From the NCBI RefSeq assembly GCF_033473495.1, contig NC_088938.1:1178001-1242000 (forward strand): a stretch of 64,000 nucleotides of DNA. The letters are read 5' to 3'. Source of the stretch: Cercospora beticola. Taxonomy: Eukaryota > Ascomycota > Dothideomycetes > Mycosphaerellales > Mycosphaerellaceae. Position numbers and translations under genes: made by a program. Within the stretch, counting starts at the first letter, position 1, and each line of letters opens with the position of its first letter. This document shows, in pieces, positions 22,798 through 35,047 of this stretch. The notes under the pieces were generated by a model that was not told the DNA's origin, ran no database searches, and was given only the letters and a program-made list of their open reading frames with translations.

Positions 22798-24894
22798 CTA
22801 ATCAAGCGGTCCATATCTGAATGGCGGCTTGAAGGAGGCATGAGTCAAACCCTTGACATAAGCTGGAGGTGGCTCTAACGCCTCAACACCCTCCGCCAAG
22901 ATGATCTGCTGTCCGCCCATGAAATGTGCAATCTTGTGGCAATGCAGCATGCTCAGTGCCGGGAAAGTGATCTGATATCTCACAACCGTCCAGGCACCGT
23001 GCTCGCTTTCGAGCATAAAGCCGTCTCGAAGAGGTGCGTTGACCAAGTTGATGCTTTCGGGAGATTCTTTGACAGCTTCGTCGACATCTATCCATTTAAA
23101 GAATCCCTGACCTTGTCCGATGACGAAGACCTTGTGGTTGTGCTTGTGGAATGGATGCATGCCGTGTGCGTAGTTCTCGAAAATGATGTCCACGACAGAA
23201 CCATTTTTCATTCCTTTGAATGAGGTCGGTCCCATTGAGTCATTGTTCCACATAATGGGAGGCATCTATGCTTGTCAGAGAGGCCTGATAGAATGAATAT
23301 GCGCGATGCTCACCTGCTGTCGAAAGCCTTGATGTGGCTCGCTGGCGATCACCCACGAAGTCGGGGCAGTCTGATTGACCGCGAAGCGGAAGGTGTGGTC
23401 AGCCTTCTGTGGAGGCGATCTGGGAGGGAAGGGCGCCAGATCGCGCATCTCGTTCACAGTCTTGCCATCGTGAAGCATCTTGCCTCGCAAATCGATGTGA
23501 GGCTTGCTGTCAGGGACAGTCATTACGCCCCCAACTCTGTCTTCTTCAACTCCTGCGTATCGCAAGATGCCAACACCCTGAATAATCTGATCATCGGATA
23601 GCGATGAAGCTCGCACTGCATAAGTGCCTGGCTTCTGATCGAGTTTCACCATTACACTGATCCGCTCGGCCATGTTGAGAGTGGCTGCCTGAGTATTGTC
23701 AGCATCCATTGCAGTCAGTAGTTGAGCGCATTTTTACCTGAACCTTGACTGGCTGCACGAAGTCACCATCAAGCGCCACAATGTACATATTGTGCTCATC
23801 AACAGAGATGCGAAGCATGTGGTAGCTTCCGCCATGGATGAAGTTCATGAGCATGTACTTCTGACCATCTTTGGCTTCGAAGACCTCCATGTTTGCATGC
23901 GTTTGCTCGCATTCTCGGTGATTAATGCGATCTCCGCCGATGAGTGGCGGCAGACACCCCTGGCTGTTTGAGTGCGGGCTGTAATCGTCCAGAACGTCGC
24001 GAGGCAAGCATGTAACCCTTCCTTTGTCGTTGAATATGATTGCCGCTGCGCAAGATGGCTCAATGCCAGTTTCGCGATATTGGATCGCTTGAACTTCTAT
24101 ATCGTCGTGATACCAATCAGCGAGCATGACATGATGGGCACGATCCTCGGCTTGCATCATAGCCTTGACTTCCTCGGTGTTGGAGGAGATCATTGAATAT
24201 GGCCTGGGTCGTGATGCTGATGGCTTGACCCAGATAGGTCCTCGTTGTCCATCGATCAACACAGCACCGAAATGTCCGTGGTACCAGTAAATCCCAGTCT
24301 GGTTGGTGACCTTCATCTCGTACGTGTAGGCGCTACGGGGTTCCAAAGGCCATTGCGTAACACCTGGGACCTGCAAAGTGGTCAGTGAGATAGCATAGGA
24401 GCAGCAGATCCGACTTGACAAACTCCATCTTGCCACATTGAGTCGTGTTGAAAGATGCCGTGCCTGAGCGATATTAGCCGGTGATGCCAACGATACGGAT
24501 GAGAAGATCCAACCAGTGCAGTGTAGCTTCAACAAGCGCCGTATTCACCACGTTGACGCGGAGAGTATCTCCTTCCTCGACTTCGAGCACAGGACCTGCT
24601 CACTGCCATAAGTAAATGTCAGGCGAGATTCAAGAGCGTGCCTCACCTGGAGTCTGCTTGTTGATTGTCATGGCCGCCCTTCCAAATCCCGCTATAAGAA
24701 ATCAGCGCCGTCTTTTCGAGGCACAAGTGAAAAGATGTATACCGATATTGAGCCATGATTGCCTTATGTGGTCAGCGGAATTCAAGAAATCTTGAGCTGC
24801 AATACACATACTCTAGTGTCAGATTATACTCCCGCAGCCTTGCGCTGACACCACCGATGGCGCTCAGTGACGACCAGATGAACAGAGACTTCAT
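22798..24894 (-). CDS. secreted multicopper oxidase (laccase-like)
   Basis: Oxidises phenolic or similar substrates and reduces O2 to water, using one type-1 and three type-2/3 coppers. Eight exons: 24812-24894, 24743-24762, 24647-24691, 24514-24595, 24424-24463, 23738-24370, 23314-23688 and 22798-23265. All introns are 48-53 bp and in phase; 581 residues. A signal peptide (MKSLFIWSSLSAIGGVSA) starts the protein. All four copper motifs are present: HWHGIFQHDS, WYHGHFGA, HPFHKHNHKVFVIG and HCHKIAHFMGG, including the type-1 Cys. The second exon is only 20 nt but is needed for phase and gives NLTLEQSWLNI. The motifs fit ascomycete pigment-type oxidases better than Fet3 ferroxidases, as no C-terminal membrane anchor is seen. 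It is divergent from a related oxidase-like gene at 26268. Confidence 0.93.
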
Positions 24895-26267
24895 GGTATG
24901 TGACAATGTGCTTCGAATATCTGGTGTTGGAAGTTCGCGAGCTGTCTACTCGAGCTGGAGGAGCAGAGATGTAACAAAAGCTGATTGAAGTTGTTTGGCA
25001 GCGGCTCCGATAACCGCCCACCTACCGTGCCACTGCCGAGCTGGAACATAACAGGTCGAAGAGTACGAGTGCATCGGAGCACGACTCGTGCTACAGAGCT
25101 TGTGGAATCAGCATTCGTGAGGCTGGCAGGGATGTATTCGTTCCAAAGTCAAGCCCACGGCAGCATACTGTGCGCACCACCCGTTTGATGACTCGTTGAC
25201 TGCACAAGACTGCAGTGGCAAGAGCATACGACCATCACGGACCACTGCGAGCTCGGTCAGTCGTCTGCAAGTCGTCGAAGTGTGAGGAGCACGAGCTCCA
25301 TCGCAGGGTCCTCGAGCTGAGTTCGTTGCCGTCCAGATTATACGAGGTCGATCAATGACCCAAGCGGGTGGTCGTACCTGCTGAACCTACACTGCCTTCA
25401 GGAGTATCAAAGCAGGACGCTGTCGGAGTCACGGCCGACCCTTCGACACCACAGACGCGATAGGGCAAGCTCGTGAGGATGCCAGAATGGAGAACGAAAC
25501 ATGCGCGATGCACTCCGCGATCTTCAGGAAACCTTCTCATGATCCCAGCTCCAGAGCGTCGTACTCCTTGCCGCTCTGGCGGTGTGAGAGGCTGTTGGCT
25601 CGCTGAAGAGACGACGTGAATTGTGTTTGTGTCTCTGTCTCGGAGTGTTGTAAGTCTGGGAAAGTCGAAGAAGAAGGTGGCTCGGTTTCGGACCCAAACA
25701 AGTTGTGGACGCGTTTTCACTCTTCTCCTCCTTTCCCTTCGCAGTTTCCCAAGTTCATCTCCTTAATCCAATTGGCATCCTCATCCCCCGAAAGCTCGTC
25801 GTGTACAACTACGAAGATCAGATCTGTGATGGGCAAGTATGTGCTTCGCGGCGGTCTCATCGACCGAGCAATATGCACGCTCCATGACTTAGTTCTACGC
25901 GTTTCGTACTCCTTCTCGCATCCCGGCGTCAGAGCTGTACGCTGCAAGTTCGCATAATCCGGCAAAACATGCCGTAGACTCAGAATGCCTGCTTTGCCAT
26001 GGCACAATGACTTTATGTCGCCATAGACCGAAGCTGAAACGAACGTAGACCGATCGAGAGCATGTGATAGGCCACGCAGTGCATACGAGGTGCATTACTC
26101 GTCTATCAGAGCTCCAGGCACGAAAATGGAAGCACCTGTGCTCAGTTGTTCACCCACATTCTTGTATCTGATATCCGAAGTACTAGAATCTGCACCTCAA
26201 GACCGTCCAGCTGAAGTAGAGACATATTGAGCAGCACACAGCAGGAACTCCGTGCACTCGAAACAAC
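24895..26267. other. shared divergent upstream region of the two oxidase genes
   Basis: 1373 bp between the start codons of the two multicopper-oxidase paralogues, presumably carrying both promoters. Open frames of 60-120 codons here have no protein-like features. Confidence 0.5.
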
Positions 26268-28693
26268 ATGGACGACAAGATCGAAGCCGTTCCCTTCATT
26301 GCCCAGGAAGATAGCCCAAAGAAGAAGCAAAATAGAGGACCCAACCTGCTCCTAGGCCTGGCTTGCGGCTTGGTTCTACTCGACTTGGGGACGAGATGGG
26401 TAGGCAGCCATCGTGATATTCTGCCAAAATGGCATGGGCAACACAAAGATTGCGGACTACCATCGACTCCTATCACCGAAGTGAGAGAGCCGGGAGTGGT
26501 TGACTATACTCTCACGCTCTCTCAAGCATGGCGCAATCCTGGTGAGTGTGCTCATCCTTTGATGTGAAGGCGATTCAATCTAAGTAAAACTTGCACAGAT
26601 GGAGGCTGGTGGCGACCAATGTTTGTTGGCAACTCGGAGACCCCGTTTGAGACCATCCATGCTCAAGAGGGCGATATCGTCAAGATCCATATGTTCAATG
26701 AACTTCAGCTACCATGGGCTATTCACTGGTACGAGGTCAGGCCTCTCCCATAGCATAACTGAAAACTAATCACAGATAGGCTTGGGCTGGACTCTGGAAG
26801 TGAGACCTGGAACGATGGCAGTGCCGGCGTCACTACATACCCTCTTCTGCCTAGAGCGAATCGTACGGCAGTGTTTAACACGACAGGCCAATGGGGCCTC
26901 AAGCGCTGTCTTGATCACGTCTCGGTTCCATCTGTCGAAGGAAATTATGGCACAATGTGGATTCGGTGAGTACGATAGGAGCATTCTCGCTATTCTCCAG
27001 ATCCATCAACTAACAACTGCGCAGCCCGAGTCCCAATCGCGAACGGCCATACTCTGTCATCTCGGATGACAAGCAAGATGTTCAAGACATGCTCGAGGCC
27101 GAGGTGCGCCCTCACCCTGTGACTGTCTACAATTATCAGCATCGACAAGCAGCTGGCTTGATCGCTCAACTTCAAGCAGAGGGCCACGATCCCTACTGCT
27201 TCCAATCTGTCTTGATCAATGGTAAGTCTCCTTCCTTTGATGCTGTTCAGATGGCGCTGACACAGACCAGGGAAGGGTCGTGTTCACTGCAAGCCACCAC
27301 AGCTTGACAAATTGGATGGCAAGCCTCTAGATACCTACGGCTGCGTCCCACAGGCTTCGGGTGCAGTCGGCTATGGCGAGTGCAAACCATCCAATGGAGA
27401 CTACGAGGTACTCCACACTACTCCCTGCATGCCAGTACCTTCTCTGACGTTAGTAGATCATACATACTGATAACCGCCGCTGGATCCTCCTCCAGTTCAC
27501 AAATACAGGATTCGAACATGTCTGGAGGATCTCGATTGACAACCACAAAATGTGGATTGTCGCGAACGATGGCGGCTTTGTGCAGCCACAAGAAGTTGAT
27601 GTAAGGCGAGGCCTAGTGTGATATCATGCGAGTCAATCTGCTCACAGTCATCCAGGTATTGCATCTCATAGATGCGGACACAATCCACGTTATGATCCGG
27701 CTCGACCAGCCTGCACAAGACTATGCTGTTCGCTTCTACAGCTACAGCAAGATGCAGTCTATCCAAGGATTTGCTTACTTGCGATATCCAGTAAGCATAG
27801 GCACAAAGACGAACTGCGGTAGATGCTAACGCCTGCTGCAGCATAGGCGTATGGGCCAGACTATTGGTGAACCAATGCCTCAACCAAAGCTAGAAAATGG
27901 TCCTGTCAATCTCGACGGCACAGTCAAGAAAGGCTTCGTGCTTCAAGAGGTTGACAAGCTTGCACCATTCACACCAAATAAGCCTGATCAAAAGGCCGAT
28001 CTGACTCTCCGCCTCAAAGCAACGGGCGCACCAGATCCAGTCAATCCTTTCGTAACCAATTGCTCCCTGAATGGCGCTCCTTGGCAGCTTTTCCGCGAGT
28101 TCATGGAACCTGTCGCTCTCCATGTAAAGGAGCAGTCATCCGAGCCGGAACCCATCATCCGGAATCTTCCACTCGTAAGCTTGACATTCAATGCTCATTC
28201 ATTCTCATTTTCTAACGCTCTTCTAGGGCTCTGTCGTCGACATAATTCTCGAGAATGACCTTCCAGTCGACCTGCCGTTCTACAAACACAACAACCCAAC
28301 CTTCAAAATCGGTAGCGGTCAAGGCAAATACCCCTACGAGAGCGTCGCAGAAGGTCTCAAGATTGGGACACGAAGAAGTCTTTCAATCTCGAGAACCCAA
28401 CGTATGGCTACATGCACGAACTTCCTGCCGGAGGTTGGCTCGCATTGAGGTGGAAGATCAACAGACCTGCTGCGACGATGTTCACGGTGTACAAGGTTCG
28501 CTACTTCATTCAGGGAATGTAAGTCGTTCACTTCAATTACAGAAAGTTGACTACTGAAATGCTGATTCCTTTCGACAGGCAAGTCGCTTTGCTAGAGGGC
28601 GACGATGCGCCGTGGCCGGAGTTGCCAAAGGAGCAGCGAGAGCTTCCGCATGTTGACTTCCCTATTCCGCCTCGTTGTGGAATCTTTGACTAA
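26268..28693 (+). pseudogene. multicopper-oxidase-like gene with copper ligands lost and one frameshift
   Basis: Paralogue of the oxidase at 22798. Ten exons in phase: 26268-26541, 26599-26728, 26780-26965, 27025-27221, 27271-27407, 27457-27600, 27656-27790, 27842-28174, 28227-28518 and 28579-28693, about 647 residues. A hydrophobic segment (LLLGLACGLVLLDLGTRW, about 27-44) after a charged start suggests a type II membrane anchor. Cupredoxin-domain landmarks are intact (ANDGGFVQPQEVD, IHVMIRLDQPAQDYAVRF). The copper motifs are not: HWHG is HWLG, WYHGH is CLDHV, HPFHKHNH is LPFYKHNN, HCHKIAH is TVYKVRY. Near 28355-28361 the frame slips by one base (family homology continues with DWDTKKSFNLENPTY); unshifted reading stops at 28446-28448. 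Either a pseudogene or, if the slip is a sequencing error, a non-catalytic protein. Confidence 0.8.
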
Positions 28694-31600
28694 GACGATC
28701 GTATGGAGACATGAGGCACCGAACAGAATGATGAGGTCGGCGTATGGTTTCAGGAAAGCTTTGAAGAAGGTCGAGCACAATGCTAGGAATGACAAGCAAA
28801 GAAATTGAAAACCTTCTTCTTGCTATTTCCTAGCCCTCCTTCAGAACTGTACACAATGTCGTATTTCTGACGCCTGATGGGTATAGTCCAGGGCAGCCGC
28901 GCCCGTACCATCAAAACGTGCCGGAGGGATTCCGGTACGTTGTAAAACATGTTACAACCACTTGGAAGTGTCGGAAGTGTTCGAATTCCCAGCGGCATGG
29001 CTCCCGTAACGTCGCATTGTTGGTTGCAGACGTGGTATCGAGCCGATTGCCGCGCTCCCCGCCAGAAGTCTCACCAGGTTCGCGGTATAGCGGTGAAATG
29101 GAGTTCGTGAACAGCGCACGCTGGCGTTAGATGGTGCAGCATATGACAATCCGAAGTCGGCGGACCATGGTCTGGAACAGTTTGCCGCTCCGCCGGCCTC
29201 AGCATCGTGCTCGTGTTACTTGGGGTGGTTTTAAGTTGCAGTGGGCGTAGTCCCGAGTCGATGATGAGTTGCGGTCGGCCATCCCGGCTACTGCCTGTTC
29301 CTGGGTCCCCGTGTAATGTGGTATCGTCAACCGCAGGCCACGGCGAGCTTGAGCAAAGTGTTCATCAAACATACAGTGTGATCAGTAATGTACAGCGCCG
29401 TTGGCCTTGACGGCTGGCAATCTTGTCTACAACGCTCACGCGATTTGCGCCCCCAAGGGTAGTCGACCGCCAGACAGGCGGCTCGCAGTTGATCGTCTTG
29501 ATCAGATACTCCATGGCGTTGTAACCTTAGCCACGTAGAGATGTATCGTCGCGTTGTCCTAGCACAAGATGACATGCTACACTGATTCGATGCCTTGAGT
29601 GAAGTCACGCCGATAGGGCGTCGACTAATTATCACAGAGGGCGTTCCCATCACGTGCTGCTCGACAACTTCCGGTGAAGACATCTCCAATATCGCGCATT
29701 TGAGCGCCAAGCCATAGTTCATTTACCCAAACCGCGCGAGTCTCTGACCCCTCCACGAAGAATGTACCGCTTGTTGCCGCAGCTGGCTCGGACAATCGCG
29801 GCCAGTATAGATGATACTGTCCATCATGCAGTGCTACGAAGTGCTGGCATATGCTGTGTTACCCTTCAGAAAGGAATTGACAGCCGATTGCTGGCTGATA
29901 CTGTTTGCCTCCCACCTGCAGATGGCGCGAGCGCAGCAGTGAGCGACATGATGGTGCATCTCACTACTTCGAGTCGATACAGACATCATGGATGATTCAC
30001 AGGCGAGTGGCAAACTGCACACATGTTCACCATGCAGATGAAGCTGCAGCGTCCCGAGAGCCCCTCCGGTGTCGTTCAGTTAGCGCGACCATTGCATGTG
30101 GTAGCACGAGGCATGCTACATGAACGCACTCAGCCCTGGACTCGCAGGAGATGCGGCAGGCCGCATACTTGCCATCCAGTCTCGACTGTATCATGGAGAA
30201 GTGCAGTTGGCCCGGCATCTCAGAATGTAGCCAAGCTAATTCCCTCCTCGGCACCAGCTGGAAGCCAGAAAGTGTGTCGAGGATCCCAAGCTTGATAGAC
30301 GTCGGTAGATAGATTAGATGCAAAGCAATAGACTATGGCAGCCGCCCGCTTGGCGAGGTGCTGTCGCCGATCAATCTCGCAGATGAATCTGCGGATGCTA
30401 TGCCCGCCATGGGTACCACACGGCTGAGAGCATGATCTCTGCTTTGGCGCGTCACCGGTCATCAGATTCGAGCACTGCTCGAAGAATGGCCGCCTTCCAG
30501 GGCGACAGGGTTGAGCCCTACAGCACTGCAGTGTCAGATCTAGCGAAGGAGACCACGTGCATGGCAATCCTCCAGTCAAAACCAGTACAACAGTAGCATT
30601 ATCAAATCTGCCCTAGCGAGATTTGTGTTGACACGCGAGCCTCGTTCAGGTTGCGTATCCAGCGCCAATGCATGTCGATGTTTTCGGGACCTGGGCCAGG
30701 GTGGTAGTCGGTAAGATTTGCTGTGTGAAGTATGTATCTCTCGTGGGAGCTTTGTGTGCGGTCTTCAGCGAACTACTCCGAGCCTGCGTTCAACTCACGA
30801 TGGTCGCTCGACATACTCCTGCAGTGCGAGATGTCCTCGTCACAACTCGAAGTCCGTTTGCAGTTGCACAGTGATGACCAAGGCGGCTGTCTTGAATGCG
30901 AGCTGCGAGATAACCAGTTTACGACGCGTATAAGAGTCTTCAAGAGCCATTTGCGAGCGGGGCTTTTCATCCAAACAGACACAACGAAGTCCAAGCAGCA
31001 GCACTGAGTCACACGAGTAACGTTGTCTTCCAACGCCGGTTCGAGCGCAATCATTCGAATGAGTTTGCCATTAGCTGAGATTCAGAAGCGCTGCGGAGAC
31101 GCCACGCGTCAAAGGTAAGGGAAGCAGACCAAATGTTGCTCATGATCCAGGCTGAGTCCATCAAGTCAGGCCGATGGTCCGAGCAGCACTGTTGCGTCGC
31201 ATGGAAGTCCTCCGCGTGGCCAGACCTGCGATTTCAAGTCTGGTGCCGCCCAAGTGCCTCAAAATGCAACGATGTGTCAGACCGCACAACCAAACTCATA
31301 CAGCATCAACCGATACATCGAGACCCCACATCCGTATGAGAGGTTTCTTGCTCTTGGAAAGAGTTGCGATCAGAAGAGCGTGACGCCAGCAAAGGAGACC
31401 CGGGTCGCTAAGTCGTCTAAGAGAAGGTCGTAAAGCTTTTCGTGCGGCATGTTCGATTGACAGAAAGATTGGGCGAGGCTGTTTTCGACAATGGCATGCG
31501 CCGCATGTATCCGAGTCGGATCGTTCTGTAAGATTAGCATTGAATTCGCATAGCAAGCTGTGTATCACAATGCTTGTGCACCATGAAGGATGTCCTAGTG

Positions 31601-31760
31601 AAGACCAAAACGGTGTCAGCGGATTCCACAGTGCACCGTCTGCTGCGGCAATAAGATAATCTTAAGCGGCACAAGTTGATCAGTCAGAAGAAGATCTGAC
31701 CCTTTCATAAGCAAAGTGGTATCTAGTCTCAATCGTGATTCGAGTCTCACTGGTATCATA
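28694..31760. other. gene-poor region
   Basis: About 3.1 kb. I see no gene, tRNA or transposon. The longest open frames (131 codons at 29327-29722 minus, 119 codons at 30220-30579 minus) have atypical residue composition and no motif. Possibly degraded sequence. Confidence 0.5.
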
Positions 31761-32859
31761 TTAGTGAGCGTTGTTCTCTTGCTCCGCTTGCCGAACAGGT
31801 GCGAAGTATGGATGGGCTTGCGCTTCTTTGGCGGTGAGACGTTCCTGGGAAAGGTCAGTACGTTTTAGTGTGATCGCTACAGACGCAAACACATACCTGG
31901 TGATCGTAACGCAGTAGCTTATCGAGGAAATCAATCGCGTCGTTGCTGATAAAGCGCTGGTTCTCTGAATTGACAAAAGCCTGCCAGCTCTTCTTTGGGA
32001 ACCGACCAAGAATGTCGTCGTATTGCGCGTCGAGCTCGATGTCGTACTTGTCAAGGTAATCAAACAGATCTTCGGTTCCCAGAACCTTAGCGATCTTGAC
32101 CAGTTGATCGCTATTGCTGTTGCCGTGAAAGAAAGGCTCCTTTCTGAAGATCATGCTCGCAAACATGGCGCCGAGTGACCACATGTCTAGACTGTAGTCG
32201 TACTCTTGGAAATCGACGAGGAGTTCCGGTCCCTTGAAATACCTGCTTGCGACGCGCACGTTGTATTCTGTCCCAGCGTGATAGAACTCGGCCAGACCCC
32301 AGTCAATCAACCGTAACTTCCTGTTCTCATGATCGATCATAACGTTGTGAGGCTTGACGTCCCGGTGCATGATGCCTTTGCTGTGGCAGAAGTCCAGCGC
32401 TTTGAGCAGCTCGTAGATGTAGTACCGAACATCATAATCCTGGAATTTGGGATACAACGTGCGGAAATCGGTGTTGTTAACGTGCTCGAAGATCAGACTG
32501 GGAGTTTTTGACTGGCTGTCTCTGACAACGTCCAGCAGCGCGACGATGTTTGGCCCACCAGAAAGGTTTTGCAAGATTTTGATCTCACGCTTGATCTTCT
32601 TCTTCTTGACCGGCTTGAGCACTTTGATGACGCATTTCTGGTAGTTAACCACGTTGACGCCTTCAAACACCTCGCTGTATTTGCCACGCCCTTTCCTCGC
32701 CGTCAGCTGTGTCTGTCATGAATGCGCGCGTGCCCATATCTTACCTATCTTGCGAACCACCTCGTAATTTTCAAGTACTCCCCAGCTGATGTTGACGCTG
32801 TCATAGTCCCAGTATGCGCGCGGCATCTGCTGGTTGACATCTGCGTACACCCGCGCCAT
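31761..32859 (-). CDS. CKA1: casein kinase 2 catalytic subunit alpha
   Basis: Constitutively active, acid-directed Ser/Thr kinase working with regulatory beta subunits. Exons 32745-32859, 31897-32690 and 31761-31844; introns 32691-32744 (54 bp) and 31845-31896 (52 bp). 330 residues, the normal size. The start ([20 protein letters not shown]) matches the conserved N-segment that props the activation loop open. The splice rebuilds the Gly loop [13 protein letters not shown]. The basic cluster [15 protein letters not shown], catalytic HRDVKPHN, the CK2-typical DWG in place of DFG ([10 protein letters not shown]) and the GPELLVDF site are all present. It is divergent from the palmitoyltransferase gene, 389 bp between ATGs. 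Confidence 0.97.
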
Positions 32860-33248
32860 GCTGACTTGGAGAGCCAGCGAAGGCTCGAGGCTGTTCACTG
32901 TTGCCTACCCACTTTCCACTTTCAAGAAGGTGGTGTTGAGATCGAGTCCAGACTGTGTTGGCGGCGCGCGGACGGCGGGCGGATCGAGGCGGCAGCGTGC
33001 AATGTATGGGCGGCGGCGCGTCCGGTATTGTAGGCGGCCGGTGTGGTGAGTATCTATGCAACGGAAGGGCTAGAGCGTGGGTGTGTCAGTGTGGATGTGG
33101 TCACAGAGATGGCCCCACCAAGAGAGAGCACGAAGGCAGGAAGTGACGCGAGCGGCGGGCCGCGAAACCTTAGGAAGATTCCTTGCCACGTCCAACCTCT
33201 CCTGTCTTCTCGACATGCACTCGACACTTCGATGGAAGACGTCAAATA
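32860..33248. other. divergent promoter, CKA1/PFA4
   Basis: 389 bp shared upstream region, GC-rich near 32950-33050. No specific site identified. Confidence 0.5.
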
Positions 33249-34750
33249 ATGGAGCTGAAGGATCTGCCGTTGGTGCAGAGGTTGGCCCTGCCCGCCGTCT
33301 CCTCCCTGATCGCGTTCTTGGCCTACACTTCTCAATGGCTGTTCCACCGCATCGAGCCAGGACCACTCTCTTCAGGAGAAGCATACATCTTCAATGCTCT
33401 GGTGGCTTGTATTTTCATCTGCTACTGGAGAACATGCCTCACAGATCCAGGCACAATACCCAAGGACTGGCATGAGTCACTAAGTGGCCAAGAGTCAAAT
33501 GCCAAACAGACCGCAACCAAAGCCGCAGCCCAGAGCAATCGTTGGTGCAGACGATGTGAGGCCTTCAAGCCGCCAAGAGCGCATCACTGCAAAACGTGCA
33601 AGCGATGCATTATGAAGATGGATCACCACTGCGTGTGGACTGGTAGGTCGTGGTCCGCGCAGGTATGAACGATGGTAGGTAACTCGTTTTCCAGCCAACT
33701 GTGTCTCTCACATCACCATTCCACACTTTATTCGATTTCTGTTCTATGCTGTGGCCTCCATGTCATTTCTGGAATATTTCCTCTTCCTTCGAGTGGCTCC
33801 TATATGGGCCAAAAGGAGTTTGCCAAGGGTACGTTTCCTCTCATCCTTCTTTGACTCAGGCACAACTCACAATAGCAGTACCTTGGACCTTTCGTTCTCC
33901 AGCTCAGCCATATATTCGTCCTCTTTGCAGTCAACAGTTTTGTTCTGTTTGCTCTTACGCTTCTACTTGGTCGTACCTTGTGGTCGCTTGCAGTAAATAC
34001 ATGGACCATCGAGGGCTGGGAGATTGAAAGACACGATGCTGTCCTCAGGCGGGCCCGCGTCCTGGGTGGGTATCTCGAAGACCCGGATGGAAACAAGATC
34101 TTCATTGAGCACCAGGAATTCCCATGGGACATCGGCATCTGGGCCAACATTTGTCAAGGCATGGGCAGCGCGAATCCTTTGAGCTGGCTATGGCCTTTCT
34201 CACGAAGCCCAAGTACAGAGACTGGGCTATCCTATGAGCACAATGAGATCGATGGTATGTGTGCGCGCACTCCTTGACACTTCTTGATACTGACTCATAT
34301 TCTGCAGATCCTAGTAAGCCGTGGCCACCGCCGGATCCGGATCGTCTCTTCCGTGCTGAACGCAAACCGCTGGTTGGTGACGGCTTTACCAAATCATGGG
34401 ACATCAATGATTTCAAAGAACGTCAAGCGGCGGATCTTGCGCGCTATACAGACGGCGACGGCGAGTACGTAGTTCGTCGGCGACCCTTCCATGAGCGACT
34501 AGAGGCTTCCAGACAGAGCGAGAGGATCTACGAGGATGAGGATGCAATCGGTACAGATACAGAATCTGACGAGGAAGACGTCCGAGGCAGACCATCGCGA
34601 CGTGTCGACGAAGGGGAGGAAGCATGGCGGAACAAGGAGGGTGAGCGATTGGCAGACTTTGGTGTGGATGAAGTGGCCGACTTTTACGACGAGGACGATG
34701 TGCCTCTCGCAGAACTAATTCGACGACGGCAACTTGGTCAGGCTGCATGA
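33249..34750 (+). CDS. PFA4: DHHC palmitoyltransferase, Pfa4-like
   Basis: ER palmitoyltransferase that in yeast S-acylates chitin synthase Chs3. Exons 33249-33642, 33695-33828, 33879-34254 and 34308-34750, introns 50-53 bp, 448 residues. Two membrane segments (about 10-28 and 40-60), then the Cys-rich domain (WCRRCEAFKPPRAHHCKTCK), the catalytic DHHC, two more membrane segments (FIRFLFYAVASMSFLEYFLF; LSHIFVLFAVNSFVLFALTL) and the TTxE-like NTWTIEGWEI. The C-terminal half is long and acidic. The residue after DHHC is Val (DHHCVWTANCVSH) where Pro is nearly universal. The start follows other Pfa4 proteins; an in-frame CTG/TTG-type extension upstream is not favoured. EAF6 follows 297 bp downstream on the same strand. 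Confidence 0.92.
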
Positions 34751-35047
34751 TGGAACGAGAAGCCAAAAGTCGGGCCTGAAAGAAGCCAGCAGATATCTAG
34801 AAATCATATCATTTCAAATTTCCACCCAGAAGCAATTGATTGAAGAAAATCCTATGTTTGTGTACACTGAACTGAATAGCACGTGTAGCTTCCATCAACT
34901 GAAGCTTGGGATCGAGGCTTGGCATCGGCCTCCGCATCTCATCATCGCTGGCCGTCGCGAAGTAGCCGCAATTCATCGACGTGTCTGCTCACCATCGGCA
35001 TCATCACGCTATTGTCGCGTCGCGGCCACGCGCAGAACTCACCAAAG

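Noticed and set aside
26729..26779. Alternative splice restoring HWHG in the oxidase-like gene
   Set aside because: Other acceptor and donor choices gave a stop or lost the downstream match; the HWLG junction aligns column by column with the active paralogue.
28970..29000. tRNA-like GTTCGAATTCC (T-loop-like) sequence
   Set aside because: No matching acceptor stem, anticodon arm or D-loop could be folded around it.
29327..29722. 131-codon open frame in the gene-poor region
   Set aside because: No recognisable domain; checked for transposase or reverse-transcriptase motifs and saw none.
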